64,000 nt of DNA, taken from Curvularia sp. ZM96 (taxonomy: Eukaryota > Ascomycota > Dothideomycetes > Pleosporales > Pleosporaceae). The stretch lies in the NCBI GenBank assembly GCA_022457065.1, contig JAJGBQ010000005.1, positions 992,001 to 1,056,000 of the forward strand. Reading direction: 5' to 3'. Position numbers and translations under genes: made by a program. Below the pieces are notes generated by a model. The model ran no database searches. It saw only the letters and a program-made list of their open reading frames with translations, and had not been told where the DNA came from. Below are positions 22,188 through 33,672 of the stretch, one piece after another. The first letter of the stretch is position 1, and every line of letters starts with the position of its first letter.

Positions 22188-23117
22188 ATGTCTCTCGCCG
22201 CATCCCGTGCCGTGTTACGGCAGTCGACGTTTACCGTCCGCCGCGTTGGCATCCGCAATGCCTCGACGACCGCCGAAGCCACCAACACGGTAAAGGACGC
22301 CGCGTCAAAGGCACAGTCAAAGGCATCAGAGGGTCTTTCTAAAGTCCAGAGCTCTGCGAGCTCTGCGGCCTCGAGTGCTGGTTCCGCTGTCAACAATGCG
22401 TCTCAGCAAGCCACGGGCCGGGTAGGAAGGATGGTCAACTTCGTACAAGGTTAGTAACACTCATCGCGGGGGGCGCGGGCACACAAGCAATGGCATTGGC
22501 TGGACACAGGGCTCCAGAAAGAGCAGGGTGTGAATGACATGGCATTCAATGGGTCGCCAGAGTAGCGATACAGGCCTATCATGATGGTGGCAGCAGCAGC
22601 CAGAGATGCATTGATAGGCTTGCGCTATGCTGCTTGAGTGCCATCGAAATGATATCATAATCCCATCTGAACAGTTCTCTGATTGTACTACAGGAATCAT
22701 TCCCCGAGCCACCTACTACGGAAAGGTTGGACTGGAGCTCGGCAAGCTCATTGCCCAGCAACGAAGCATGCAGCCACCGTAAGCTTCCCACAATGACGAG
22801 GCACATGTGCGCCTGTTCTGGAGCGAAAGTCACTGATAGCCCATAGATCCGTCCAGACAATGCAAAACTACATCCAGCCCGCCCTGAACGCCCTCCGCAA
22901 CCCAAGCACGCTCTTCAACCGCCTGGCCAGCGAGGCCAACAGCGCCACCCAGCAGTCACCCGCCAACGTCCTCGCGCAGATCCGACAAATTCCCCGCGCA
23001 CAGTGGTACTCAATGGGTGTAGTTGCTGCTGAGGTCATTGGCTTTTTCTCTGTGGGCGAGATCATCGGTCGTTTCAAGCTTGTTGGCTACAGGACCAAGA
23101 AGGATGAGCACCACTGA
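22188..23117 (+). CDS. atp20: Mitochondrial F1Fo-ATP synthase subunit g
   Basis: Inner-membrane subunit needed for dimerisation of ATP synthase and so for cristae shape. Three exons: 22188-22449, 22694-22778 and 22847-23117, giving 205 residues. The N-terminus (MSLAASRAVLRQSTFTVRRVGIRNAST) is a basic, Ser/Arg-rich mitochondrial presequence. A long Ala/Ser/Lys helical stretch follows. The conserved core is PRATYYGKVGLELGKLI, then NYIQPALNALRNP, then the C-terminal membrane helix WYSMGVVAAEVIGFFSVGEIIGRFKLVGY, which contains the family's GxxxG-type face. The first intron is 244 bp, four times the usual length in this window. It falls between the variable presequence region and the conserved core. 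Confidence 0.95.
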
Positions 23118-23558
23118 GTGTGATGAATTTAAAGAAGACCAAGACACGACATTCAAGCATGAATCTGGCGCCAAGCCGAGGTCAAATGGGCGAGGAGGGG
23201 CTGAGGGAGGAAACACTGTACGATTTCGCGGGCTGATGAGCCGAGCAAGAGTGTTTGCGGTGCATTCGGGATGGAAGGGATCCGCTACTGTATACTGCAC
23301 ATACCTCTGATTTAGATTCCATTTTCTACGTGTGCACTTTTATTGGCAATGCATCTACTTCAGTAAATGGTCCGTCATAGCTCGTGGTGTGAAGGCGAGT
23401 GATCGGCGCTAGTTCGGCCCAAATGGGCCCAGTTATTTTTCCAATGCAGCAACCCAACTTTTGCATCACGAAACACTTTGAAATAAGCCAACCACATTAT
23501 GGACACCTTGATATAGAGCGCACGACACCAGGTTCCTCGATCCGCCCCTTCCGCTACC
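23118..23558. other. Intergenic
   Basis: 441 bp between two plus-strand genes. It holds the atp20 3' UTR and the rok1 promoter, with no other gene visible. Confidence 0.5.
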
Positions 23559-25820
23559 ATGAATGTGTTCAAACTCCTCTCGCGATCTTCCAACGCAGCG
23601 CAAAGCTCGCCCGCGCAGAAGCTTCCCTCCGCCGGCGCCGTCGCAAACCCGCAGCTCTTCGGTCACGACGAGAGAGAGCAGTCGCCCGAGTCATCCAATT
23701 CGAATCGCAAAAGAAAGAGAGGCCAGAATGGTGTAGAGACAGATTCCGCCTCTGCTGCCCTGCCTGCTGATCTCGATTTCTTTGGAGGAGGCGCAGGCAG
23801 AGATGCAGAAGCCCGCGGGGATACCTTATCGAAGAAGCAGAGGAAGAAACTGAAGAAACAGGAGCGAGAAGAGGCTGCGAATATAGAGAAGGAGGGAAAT
23901 AATCTTCAGCAAGATCCATACGACTTAGAGGAGTGCAAGAGAACACTGCGGTCGCACAAGCTGAAGGTTGCTGTGTTGGAAGACTTTGCGCCACAAGTAG
24001 CAGAGTCGCGTAAGGAGAAGAAGTCGAAAAAGAAGAAGAAAGAAGATCAGCAAATCAAGAACAAGAAGAAGGATACGAAGAAGATATTGTACCCTCAGCC
24101 GGTTACATCGTTTGCGCAACTTCGAACACGCTACGGAATATCGAGACGCCTTGCGGAAAACATAATTGAGCAAGGCTACAAGTTGCCGACAGAGGTTCAG
24201 CTTGGAGCGCTGCCGCTGCTACTGAGCAAGAAGGGCCAAGGAGAAAGCGTCGGCGCCTCGAAAGAGGTCGAGGACTTGTCTGGTGCGGAGTACAATGGAG
24301 ATATTGATCTTCTGACGGTTGCACCCACGGGTAGCGGAAAGACGATAGCGTTTCTTATACCCATCATCGATGCGTTGCTTTCGGAAAGCAAGACTACAGA
24401 TACCAAGAACGGACCTCGCGCTGTCATACTTGCGCCCACGAGGGAGTTGGCGTCGCAGATTGTGAATGAAGCGAGGAAGCTGGCAAAGGGCACTGCAATA
24501 AAGGCTACGCTTATGAGAAAGGGTATGCAGGTGGTGAGGCACGAGGAGGAGGATGAGGATAAGGAGGAAAAAGCCAAGGACTTATCCAACGCCTCTGACG
24601 ATGATGAGGATGCCTCTGAATCAGAAAATGAGGGTACAGAAGCACCAAAGAAGAAACAGAAAGGTCGTCGAGCCGAGCTTGTGAAAGCTGCGATTCTCGT
24701 TTCCACTCCTCTCGCTCTACTGAATGCTCTCAAGCGCAGAGATGGTACAGTTGCGAGCATCCCTAGTGTATCTCAACTGGTCCTTGACGAAGCCGACGTC
24801 CTTCTCGATCCTCTGTTCCGCGAACAGACTCTAGCTGTGTGGAACGCCTGCACAAACCCCAAGCTCCGGATTGGGCTCTGGTCAGCAACGATGGGATCGA
24901 ATATTGAAAGTCTAGCCATCTCTACCCTGAATGACCGCTGGTCTGCCATTTCATCCTCGCAATCCAACCTACCTCCGCGACCGCCGCTCATCCGCCTGGT
25001 CGTCGGACTCAAAGACAGTGCTATCCCAAACATTTCCCACCAACTGACTTACGCAGCGACTGAGCAAGGCAAACTGCTTGGCCTCCGTCAACTCCTCCAC
25101 CCAACCGCTATCTCCAACGACTCAAATCAGCCCACGCTACGGCCCCCGTTCCTAGTCTTCACTCAAACCATTCCCCGAGCCATAGCCCTCCACTCTGAGC
25201 TTCTTTACGACATACCCCCGGAAGCAGGCGGCAGCTCACGCATTGCGGTTCTCCACGCGGATCTGAGCTCCTCCGCCCGCGACAGCATCATGACGCGTTT
25301 CCGCAAAGGCGAAATCTGGGTCCTCATCACAACGGATCTGCTCGCCCGTGGGGTCGACTTCCGCGGCCTCAATGGCGTGGTCAACTACGACGTGCCTACA
25401 TCGGCCGCTGGATATGTCCACCGCGTAGGCCGCACGGGACGGGCCGGCCGCACAGGTGGCGTCGCAGTCACGTTCTACACCCAAGACGACATCCCCTACG
25501 TCAAGCTTATTGCGAACGTGATTCGTGCGTCAGAGTCGCTACGTGGTGTGAGTGCCGATGAAGGCAGTGTAAAGCAATGGTTACTAGATGCGTTGCCCAC
25601 GCCCTCAAAGCGCGATAGACAGATGTTGAAGAAGAGAGGTGTGGAGGCGAGACGAACGGTCAAGGGAGAGAGCAGGATCAGCAGTAAGAGTGGGTATGAG
25701 AGGCGGATCGAGAATATGCGCAAGGGAGCGAGGGAGGCCGCGAAGAGGAGGAGGGAAGAAAGGGAGAAAAGCGAGAGTGGGGGTGAGGGTGAGGAGAGCG
25801 CCTTTGAGGGGTTTGAGTAA
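23559..25820 (+). CDS. rok1: DEAD-box RNA helicase Rok1 (DDX52)
   Basis: Nucleolar ATP-dependent helicase acting in early 18S pre-rRNA processing (SSU processome). Single exon, 753 residues. The N-terminus carries the Rok1 element LDFFGGG at about residue 70, then Lys-rich tracts (KKSKKKKKE). Helicase motifs run in order: GYKLPTEVQ (Q-motif region), APTGSGKT near residue 255, PTREL, the DEAD box near 410 (LDEADVLLD), SAT in WSATMG, and HRVGRTGRAG (motif VI). Between motif Ia and the DEAD box there is a strongly acidic insertion, about 45 residues of E/D/S (HEEEDEDKEEKAKDL and following), before STPLALLNAL. The C-terminal 90 residues are very basic, as is usual for nucleolar helicases. The start chosen is MNVFKLLSRS, which matches the family. 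Confidence 0.96.
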   Translation: MNVFKLLSRSSNAAQSSPAQKLPSAGAVANPQLFGHDEREQSPESSNSNRKRKRGQNGVETDSASAALPADLDFFGGGAGRDAEARGDTLSKKQRKKLKKQEREEAANIEKEGNNLQQDPYDLEECKRTLRSHKLKVAVLEDFAPQVAESRKEKKSKKKKKEDQQIKNKKKDTKKILYPQPVTSFAQLRTRYGISRRLAENIIEQGYKLPTEVQLGALPLLLSKKGQGESVGASKEVEDLSGAEYNGDIDLLTVAPTGSGKTIAFLIPIIDALLSESKTTDTKNGPRAVILAPTRELASQIVNEARKLAKGTAIKATLMRKGMQVVRHEEEDEDKEEKAKDLSNASDDDEDASESENEGTEAPKKKQKGRRAELVKAAILVSTPLALLNALKRRDGTVASIPSVSQLVLDEADVLLDPLFREQTLAVWNACTNPKLRIGLWSATMGSNIESLAISTLNDRWSAISSSQSNLPPRPPLIRLVVGLKDSAIPNISHQLTYAATEQGKLLGLRQLLHPTAISNDSNQPTLRPPFLVFTQTIPRAIALHSELLYDIPPEAGGSSRIAVLHADLSSSARDSIMTRFRKGEIWVLITTDLLARGVDFRGLNGVVNYDVPTSAAGYVHRVGRTGRAGRTGGVAVTFYTQDDIPYVKLIANVIRASESLRGVSADEGSVKQWLLDALPTPSKRDRQMLKKRGVEARRTVKGESRISSKSGYERRIENMRKGAREAAKRRREEREKSESGGEGEESAFEGFE

Positions 25821-27280
25821 GGGGAAAGTGGCTGAGAGGGGAGAGGATGTAGTGATAATGACTATGTTTCTGTACCATAGTTTTAAAAAATAGTCGTATA
25901 AGTAGAGGAACGTGCACACGTATGTTTACCTTCTTCCTTCCTTTTTCTTCTTCTTCAAGTTGCATGTTGTGCATAAAATCACTCTCTCCTTGGCTCACTT
26001 TGCCAATGTCAACGTCACGTTGATCTTCCAATTTTTTCTCTATGCAAAACAAGCATGATAGAAATAAACTTATCTTCTCTATACCGCGAAAAAGAAAGTC
26101 TTAGCGAAAGAGAATCCCCCATTGATCTAGAAAAAGCATCGTTGTACACCATTTTTCCATTCCCCTCAATCAGAAGAATAAAAGTTCATTTATTTACAAG
26201 CACGTATGGACGTTACTCTCGACGAACTGCTCACGAGTTATACACATCTTCCGCATAACCCTCATTTCCTTTGGGACCGAGTACCTTTATATCTTTGTAC
26301 CTCTTTTACTCTTTTAGTCGTTTTCAATTATTTCATCTAAGTGGCTGGTGTGTGTCCCTATTTGGTTTGGTTCTCTCTTTTAACTTGTGGGTACTTTGCA
26401 GGTAATTATCGCTATCTGATATATTGGTCTCACCATATCTCTGTCTTCAGAGAAAGGGTAGTGCGGGATTGAGTCGAGTTGGTAGTGTTTCAGCGCTTTA
26501 CTTGGCAAATAAGACGATAGTACTTAAAAAAGGGATCTCATAGTGTATTACGAAGGCGAGTTGAATAGGTTTTTGGGAAGGAATTATTCTAATTCAAGCC
26601 CAAAGTAAGATAGAGGAGCGTAAGTGTGACAGAGGTGATGGAGTTGGTTACGTGGTTTACATTTGGGGTGTATGAGAAGGATTCGTTTTCTTCCGTTTTT
26701 CTCGTGACGGAGATGGATGGGTGGATGAATTAGTAGTCCAGGCGCATGAACATGCCCTTCTAGTGCCTGCCAATGGATCGGGTGATTCGGTCGGGTGGCC
26801 AAAAGATTGCTTTGGGGCCCTTGCTTCCTAAGAATAGCTTAGAGGAGTTGGGGAAGGTTGCTTAATAAAATCCAAGGGGGTAAGGTCTCATAATTTGGTG
26901 AACTCTGTTGAGATCCTACAATGATGGTGTCGTTGTAATTTTTCTCTTATCTTCGTAGTGTCGGTGTGCTTTCTTACTAGGTTAGTTGGGCAGGGGCGGG
27001 AAAGGTGCGTGACATGTGCTTTCTGACCCCACGAAACAAAACAAACAAAATCTACAGATATTTGCGTTTCAATTGAATTCGCAACTCCTCTGATCCGTTG
27101 GAAACAAGTCTCTGCCAATTTTTGTAAAGCCGATGAGTTTTGGTCAGTGCCCTGGAGTTGGCCAGACTGCAAAGATCTCAGACTTTGAAAATAGATCAAA
27201 GCCAGTGTGGACATGCCCAGAAAAGGCACTGGACCAATGAAGCCTTAGATTAATTCCTAGAGGAGCGAGGTGCTTGCCAC

Positions 27281-27312
27281 AGCTAATGCATGCCATAGCT
27301 AATGCATGCCAT
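27281..27312. repeat. Perfect tandem duplication of a 16-mer
   Basis: AGCTAATGCATGCCAT occurs twice head to tail with no mismatch. The unit includes the palindromic ATGCAT. Confidence 0.8.
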
Positions 27313-30300
27313 GTTGGACACCACAGCAGCATTCTGTAGGTGTAGGGTGATTGCAGTTCGGCAAGGCACAGAGGAGGGTGTGAAAGTATGTGAGGCTTGT
27401 TATGACAAGGATGAATCTGCATCAGATCGGGTTTGCTTCTTTGAGCTTCTATCGCCTTCTTACTCAGCGGGATCTTTCGCCGTCTTGTACCCGACAGGCC
27501 GGGACAGTTATCCGTACTCCAATCCGAGGACTTGCAGAGCTGCTGGCTATTACACAGGCTTGTTCCGACTTTCAGCGTATCCGGAGGGCGGCTTGAAACG
27601 GCACCATGGAGTGTGGGGGTGTGGTTAACCCGTTTTTGTAGATATGTCGGTACGGTATGAACGTGCGACAGAAGGATTCACGGATGATAGGAGTAGTCCT
27701 GAAACATGTTACTGTTGGTAGTTTATGGTTGAAGCTGAATCTATGACATGATTAGCTTAGATGATATGAACTAGAAATGTGAGCATCTTATTTTAACGGT
27801 GAGACAGGCACTCCTCTGCAACCTGTGTTCCAGAATGATGGCCGAATTATCTTGTGATTCTGCTCGCGTACCGCAGCCTAATTTCCCTCTGTCCAATGAC
27901 TCCCTAGTCGTGATCCTATGTGATGTTACTGGTCAGCATGGTGCAGGAAATATTGCTTTTTTTCTTTTTACCAACATGCGGGGCAGCACCTAGCTTTAAC
28001 GGTAGCATGGCGGTCCATGTGGTGTATTTAAGGATCAAAATGGATAAATAGTCGCCTGTCGCGTGTAACATATAAATGTGTGGCGAATGGTACAAGTCGT
28101 GATAGGATTGTAGGTAGAAGTAGGACTGCAATGCTCGAGCAGCGCCACCACGCAGACAGGACACCCCTTTCCATATCAAGCAGTAGGTTGTGTAACTGAA
28201 GTTGCAGGTAATTGGCAATGAAGGCTGAGTTCCCATGATGCGCATGTGGTCGTTTCATCGAATCGCTACCCTGTATGATGCTTCTTAAAAAAAGGAAGAG
28301 AGGTGTTTTCAGCTGGCTTCGTGCTTTGCGCGACAGGAAGCCTGGGCCTCGTGCAGTACTTGCCCAATTCTTAGCTGGGAAGTCACATAACTCTGGGGTT
28401 ATCCTCGTAATGGTGTCCTTTCTCTTACCTCAGCTTCTTCGATGCACAACAAAGCTAGGAGAGAAAATAGCTGATGCTACACCGATAGCGCATATCACGT
28501 AAATTAAAACGTCAGATATACAGAAGCCACATCGTATGTTTTTTGTTTTTCGATGAGCCGTGATATGGGGCCTTTGTGGGTAGAGCATGTAAGAATCAGA
28601 AGACTGAATGTTGAGCCTCCTAACAATTGTGTTGCACTGTCAGGGATCTGCTACGGGTAAGTCAAATACAAGGTTCATGCCTCAAACCCCCACTAAGTTC
28701 AAGTACCTTGACGGTACAGGCTCTATGTGCAGGCTAAGGAGGTGCAGCATTAGAAGGAGTCACAGAATAGTGCATCTCCGGACACTGTTTTCGAGTGAAG
28801 TGCGTTCAACAATCTGCATGAGAAAGAACATTTGTGACATGACGCCTGAAGATTTGCCAATAGGCCGAGGCCCGGTGGGTGTTTTTGCTTGGATGTTTGT
28901 TGCATGCATACTTGCATGGGTCCGACGCGCGGCCGACTTGGAAAGAAGGCGTTGTTCGATACGAGGGCATAAGCATTATGCCCATTGCCACATAGTATTG
29001 TCTGTATTTGCAAGCTTATCACCTCAATGATCCATCGAGATGTGGACTGGCAGGCGAGTCAGTTGATATTGTAAAGAGACCTGTGCCTTGTTGGCTATGC
29101 CAATCAAAGACGATCTTTTGGTAAGCACTGCGGTGTGGCGTGCCGTATGCACGACATCAAGGGAACGTCGCCTGATCCTCTAGTCGTCGATCGCTCGCAT
29201 CGCTTAGAAAAGTATTGTGATGGGGGCGCGTGTGGCCTCGCAAAGACTGCGCCAAGGTAGTATGTTCCACTGTTCCATATGGGGGCAAGGCAATTGCCCA
29301 TTGTCTGTAAGACATGGTCTGAAAAACAAGAATTTACTGTTCTTGAAGATGATAACGGCATATCAAACGAAGTAGACAAACAAACAGAGACAGGAAAAAG
29401 GGCTTACCATACTCATCCGGAAAAAATGCAGCTAAGGATCTTTCACACCGTTCACGCGAGGTGAGAAGGATCGTGGCTGTCCACCAGCCTCGAGGGTCTT
29501 CTGAACGGTGGCGGCTAGTTTGACTGCAGACAGTTGCAGAAGTGGTTAATGACTCTGACCCTGGCCCCTACGCAGTGTGAGATGCAGCGGCCCTCAATCT
29601 CCGGTAGTGCGGGATAAAAGGCCATATCGTTCGACACAGCCAACAACAGCATCTACGGCCGAAGAGTAACCAGATGGTTGGATTCCTCGATGCCAATGGG
29701 GGGTTTTTTTTTGGTAGAACGGAGGTCTTGTGCGCAACTGGCTTGCACTTAGGCTCGGCCTGGAGTTCAGTGGTCAGCCGGGCCTATTACTGTGCACCCA
29801 CACGACAAATGACGTCTGCATTTCTCGATAGCTCGGCAGCACGATGGTGTGAGTGTGTGGGGAATGAGCAGGGTGCCACCCAAGGCTGTCTAGAGCACTT
29901 TGAGACGGGCGATCCGAACAAATAGCGCAGTCGTATGGTGGCGGCCAGGGATGGCGCTCATAACCCTGGCCCCAGCGCTGAGAGGCGTGCGGCGCTTCTG
30001 CCAAAATCTGACCCTTGAAGGCGCTGGTGCTTACCGTGTATCTGTGCACTTTGCTGAACCCGTCGCTAAATACATGCTAAAAGTGCGTGGTGGACGTGTG
30101 TGAAATAGAGGACCCATGTGACTGAAGGACGCTAGGGGCTTAGTTTGTCAGCCAGCAACCTCCACCACCCGCCTCCAGCCCACTTGTTTGCTCATCTAAT
30201 CCCACCCTACGCGCCTCGCATCGCGACTACTGGCAAAATCCAGATCCCGAGCATGCGCGCAGCCTCGTACCTGCTGACACCTGCTGTGTCTGTGTGCGCG

Positions 30301-32950
30301 CGCAATGGGTTACAGGGCTGGATAGCTTTCCACTCCACGATCGCATCGTCTGGGGGTGACCTGAGCACTCACTAACCGGGCTGCAGTACGTATCTCGGAC
30401 AGCGTCAAGCTGGAATGCTGCGGCTCGTACTGACACCAATTGGGCAAGTAGTACCGTGAGATGGATGCCTTGCGCCATAACCCTGCCACCAGTGACACTC
30501 GGTCGGTAAGTTTGCCGTCAAGTACACACGTACTCCGTACACGAAAGAGTTCGATTAGTTCAACAAACCCCGCCGATCAGAAACCCTAAGCACTCGCCCA
30601 CATGGCGACAGAGACGATAGTTCCTACAAGGGCGCTGTCAGGTGTTGCGAAGAAAGCGAGGCCACCCTCCGCCGAACGCCTACCCCGTCTTGTCTGATTC
30701 GGCAGCACTGCCGAAAAGGCCCTCTGCCATGATTAGAAGGTTGCAGGGGTGCATTTACCTCTGACTATCGTGTGGTCGTATGCAAAAGCGCGATCTCCGA
30801 TGGCAAGGCCTCGAGTGTCACAAGAATCAACCTCGCCAGTCTATTCTGGTAAACGCTTGCGTCCTGGTTACGTCACTACTTTACTGGTGTCCTTGTTCTT
30901 GACAGAAGTGAGACTAGACAATACCTGCGTTTTCAAAAGTGTGTACAAAGCATACTGGGGAAGTCGCGCGAGTCAAGGCAAGATGTGCATCCTCCGCACT
31001 GCTACAGCCTTTTCCGACTTCGCTAGTGACCAACTATCCATGATCTGCTTGCGGTCTCGCTCTAGTACGTTGGCCACCCCAAAACAAAGACACTAGGAAG
31101 CGAGGGAGAATCCTCGGTTTGCGCTCAAACTTCATCTTGTACAGAAGCACAGTAAAGGTGCCGACGTTGAAACCCCCCTGTCCACACTAGAGAGTTCTGG
31201 TCCAACTCGTCAGTCGAGGCTTGGTACGGCTTCAAGACAATCTCCGAAACGGGAAATTTTGAGAGCGACTAGCCAAGTCGGATGGATGCTATTCAGATTG
31301 CGGAAACGCCGCGCGGCGGGTGGTGGAGATATCCCGTCAGACCATTTACCCCTTCTCTCATGGTGAAGTGTCTGGTCGGGGAGCGTCGCCACTTTTACTA
31401 CGAGAGGAAGTGGAGTCACTGAACGGTTGCAACTCAAACAAAGAGGCTTTGACGGTTACAAAAACGGACAGCTCAATGGCGTCGCAATTGCCGATTGCAC
31501 TGTGGTATTTGAGGCTCTATATGTGTACGCTTCCTCGGTCCCTGCCTCTCATCATGCCGTGCAGAAGCGCGCAGCTGCAAGTCAACAGTTACAAGGCCTG
31601 GCTCTCGCGAGGAAGCGGCACGCGATCCGGAATACGCGGAGGATCAGCTTGCCCCCATGCCTTATGGTGAGTGACGCCATATCTTGATGTATGCTGATCA
31701 CTGTATACTGACGGCCAGTATTTTGACCATATCTAGAAACCTGATATGGGGATGTTACACTTCCGGCTCTTCTCCATCAGCCTAGTCTGGCAGTATTACA
31801 AGTGTCCGGGGCAACTCGAACGCGGGTTCGTGCTCGTACGATGAAAGTTGAGGTGAAGAGAAGTTCCAACTGCGTGTTTCTAATACCCGAATGCAGGTGG
31901 AAGTGACAGGTGGGATTCCATGCAGGGAAGCGCCTACGGGCAGGCCATCTGTAGTTGGATTGCTCGCAGGACGAGCACCCACCCACCTTGGTATATTACA
32001 TGCATGATGCATAGGCAGCCTATGTCGACACCTGGCTCCCCAACAAGGTAATTGGATGCGCGTAAGTGAGTCCGCGGGCCGAGGGTTGGATCTGCAAGAG
32101 CATGACAACAACCCCGTCGCTGCAGCAGCGTACATAAGCCTGGAGTATGTAGGTGTCGACGCAAGCGGAACGCGGGTTATGTACCTCTTCATCCGGAGCA
32201 GGTACCTTTCCAAAGCGGAAATCCCAGCGGCAGCAGGGAAATTGATTGCAGCAAATCAGTCCAATTCGCTTCTGCATACGGCAATGTGTCCGACGAGAAT
32301 AAGAGCCATCAGCCCACGCAGGAGAGCTACATGGCACTAGCGATAGGATGGGTGGGTGGATGAGGGCGAGCAAGCGATAACTCCGGCCAGTAGCAACCGC
32401 ATAGGCTGGCGAATCACATGACATGTCGACCCTGAGGGCCAAAAGTCGCGCCGCAGCTGCAGGGTGCAAGAGGGCCGGCAGCAAATTGACAGCTGGGTTA
32501 AATTAGTCAAAAGGACCCTGGAAGTTGTTACTGGCCATGGACCCGGCGGCTGCAATACGTACAGCCCATGGCGAGGGCTCGCTCGTGTCGCGGCGGATGT
32601 GCAGGCGGCGCAGGTCAATTAATTGGCAGTGGCGGGAGCATGTCCGGACGGAAGCTGGAGACGCCAGCCCTGCCGCCAAAAGGCATACCAAGCGCCTATC
32701 GTCGCTCTTGAGCCGGGTGTGGACGACTCCGCTTGCAGCGGCTAGCGCATGGACCGTGGAGGATGAGGAAGTGGGCAATACAGGCCTAGAGCCATTGATC
32801 TCAGATGGTCTGGCGCCAAGCGGGGGTCACGACATATTGGCCGGGACCCATCGATCATCAGCCGCATCGGTCGCCCACAGCCCACAGCCCACACAGCCCG
32901 CGCGTCGGCTGCGTCTTGTGCGTCAGGAGGACGAGTGGACAGCGCAGGTT

Positions 32951-32979
32951 GGGTGGGCGGATGGAGGGAGGGAGGGGGG
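32951..32979 (+). other. G-quadruplex-capable run
   Basis: Five G-tracts of three or more in 29 bases (GGG at 32951, 32955, 32966 and 32970, then six G from 32974). It lies about 700 bp upstream of the GT2 start. Folding is a prediction from pattern only. Confidence 0.4.
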
Positions 32980-33672
32980 ATGGCGCCATGAGGTGAGCAT
33001 GCAGTGAGCGCAGTGGGGGGGTGTAGGGTAGGCGACCGGGAGGCAGGGAGGTCGAGAGGCAGGGCGACAAGGGGAGGGCCTACTGTCTCGTGCTCTCCTC
33101 TCTGTCTCTTCCCACCCCCCAGCCAGCCAGCTGGTGGGTGTGGGTGTGGGCGTGGGTGTGCAATGCAAAACGCACTGCCCGGAGCAGCCGCGGGGCGGTT
33201 ACAGTGAAGGAGAGTGGCCCTTGTCATCAGCGCACACCACAGTGCGTGCAGTCGATCCCTGGCAAAGCTGCATCCAGGGTGCCTAGGCGTATGCGAGCGA
33301 TTCAACGGCTGGCGGGATCCAAGCATCCATGGAATGACGCTTTGGCAGAGAGGCGCATGTGCTATTCCCGACTGGTGTGGCCCCCCCACCCTGGTCACCT
33401 CTGGAAATTCGACTACCTCATGCTCCAGCCATGTTCACACTACCCCAAAGTCTGCTAAGGGAATCTCATGCAGCTTAAACAGCGCCGGGAAGCGAAACAT
33501 GTCCTCGCCGCCCTAGCCCGCTCGCAAGCATCTGTGTTTAAATACCTGTCACTTCCGCCTCTTCCCCGATGCAAGCGGCTTTTCACTCCCACCGTTCGAT
33601 GTGATCTTCGTCTACCCAAACTCCGTCGAAGCTCACGTTCCGCACTACCACACTCGTTGGCCGCCCGCCGCA

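Larger units (their letters stand above)
25821..33672. other. 7.85 kb gene desert upstream of the GT2 glycosyltransferase
   Basis: No open frame here has a recognisable domain, a signal peptide with a supported start, or a chain of splice-consistent exons. 25821-28600 is AT-rich with pyrimidine and purine runs. 28600-31100 is mixed. 31100-33672 becomes GC-rich with G-runs and GT-repeats (33134-33162) close to the glycosyltransferase start. A TTTAAATA box at 33537-33544 followed by C-rich leader sequence marks the probable GT2 promoter. The rest may be long cis-regulatory or untranslated sequence; nothing in it can be assigned. Confidence 0.5.

Noticed and set aside
28608..29030. 140-codon plus-strand frame in the desert
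   Set aside because: No domain, no supported promoter or leader, and length is compatible with chance.
32742..33398. 218-codon minus-strand frame
   Set aside because: Pro/His-rich translation of CCC/CAC-rich DNA opposite the G-runs. No domain or conserved start context.
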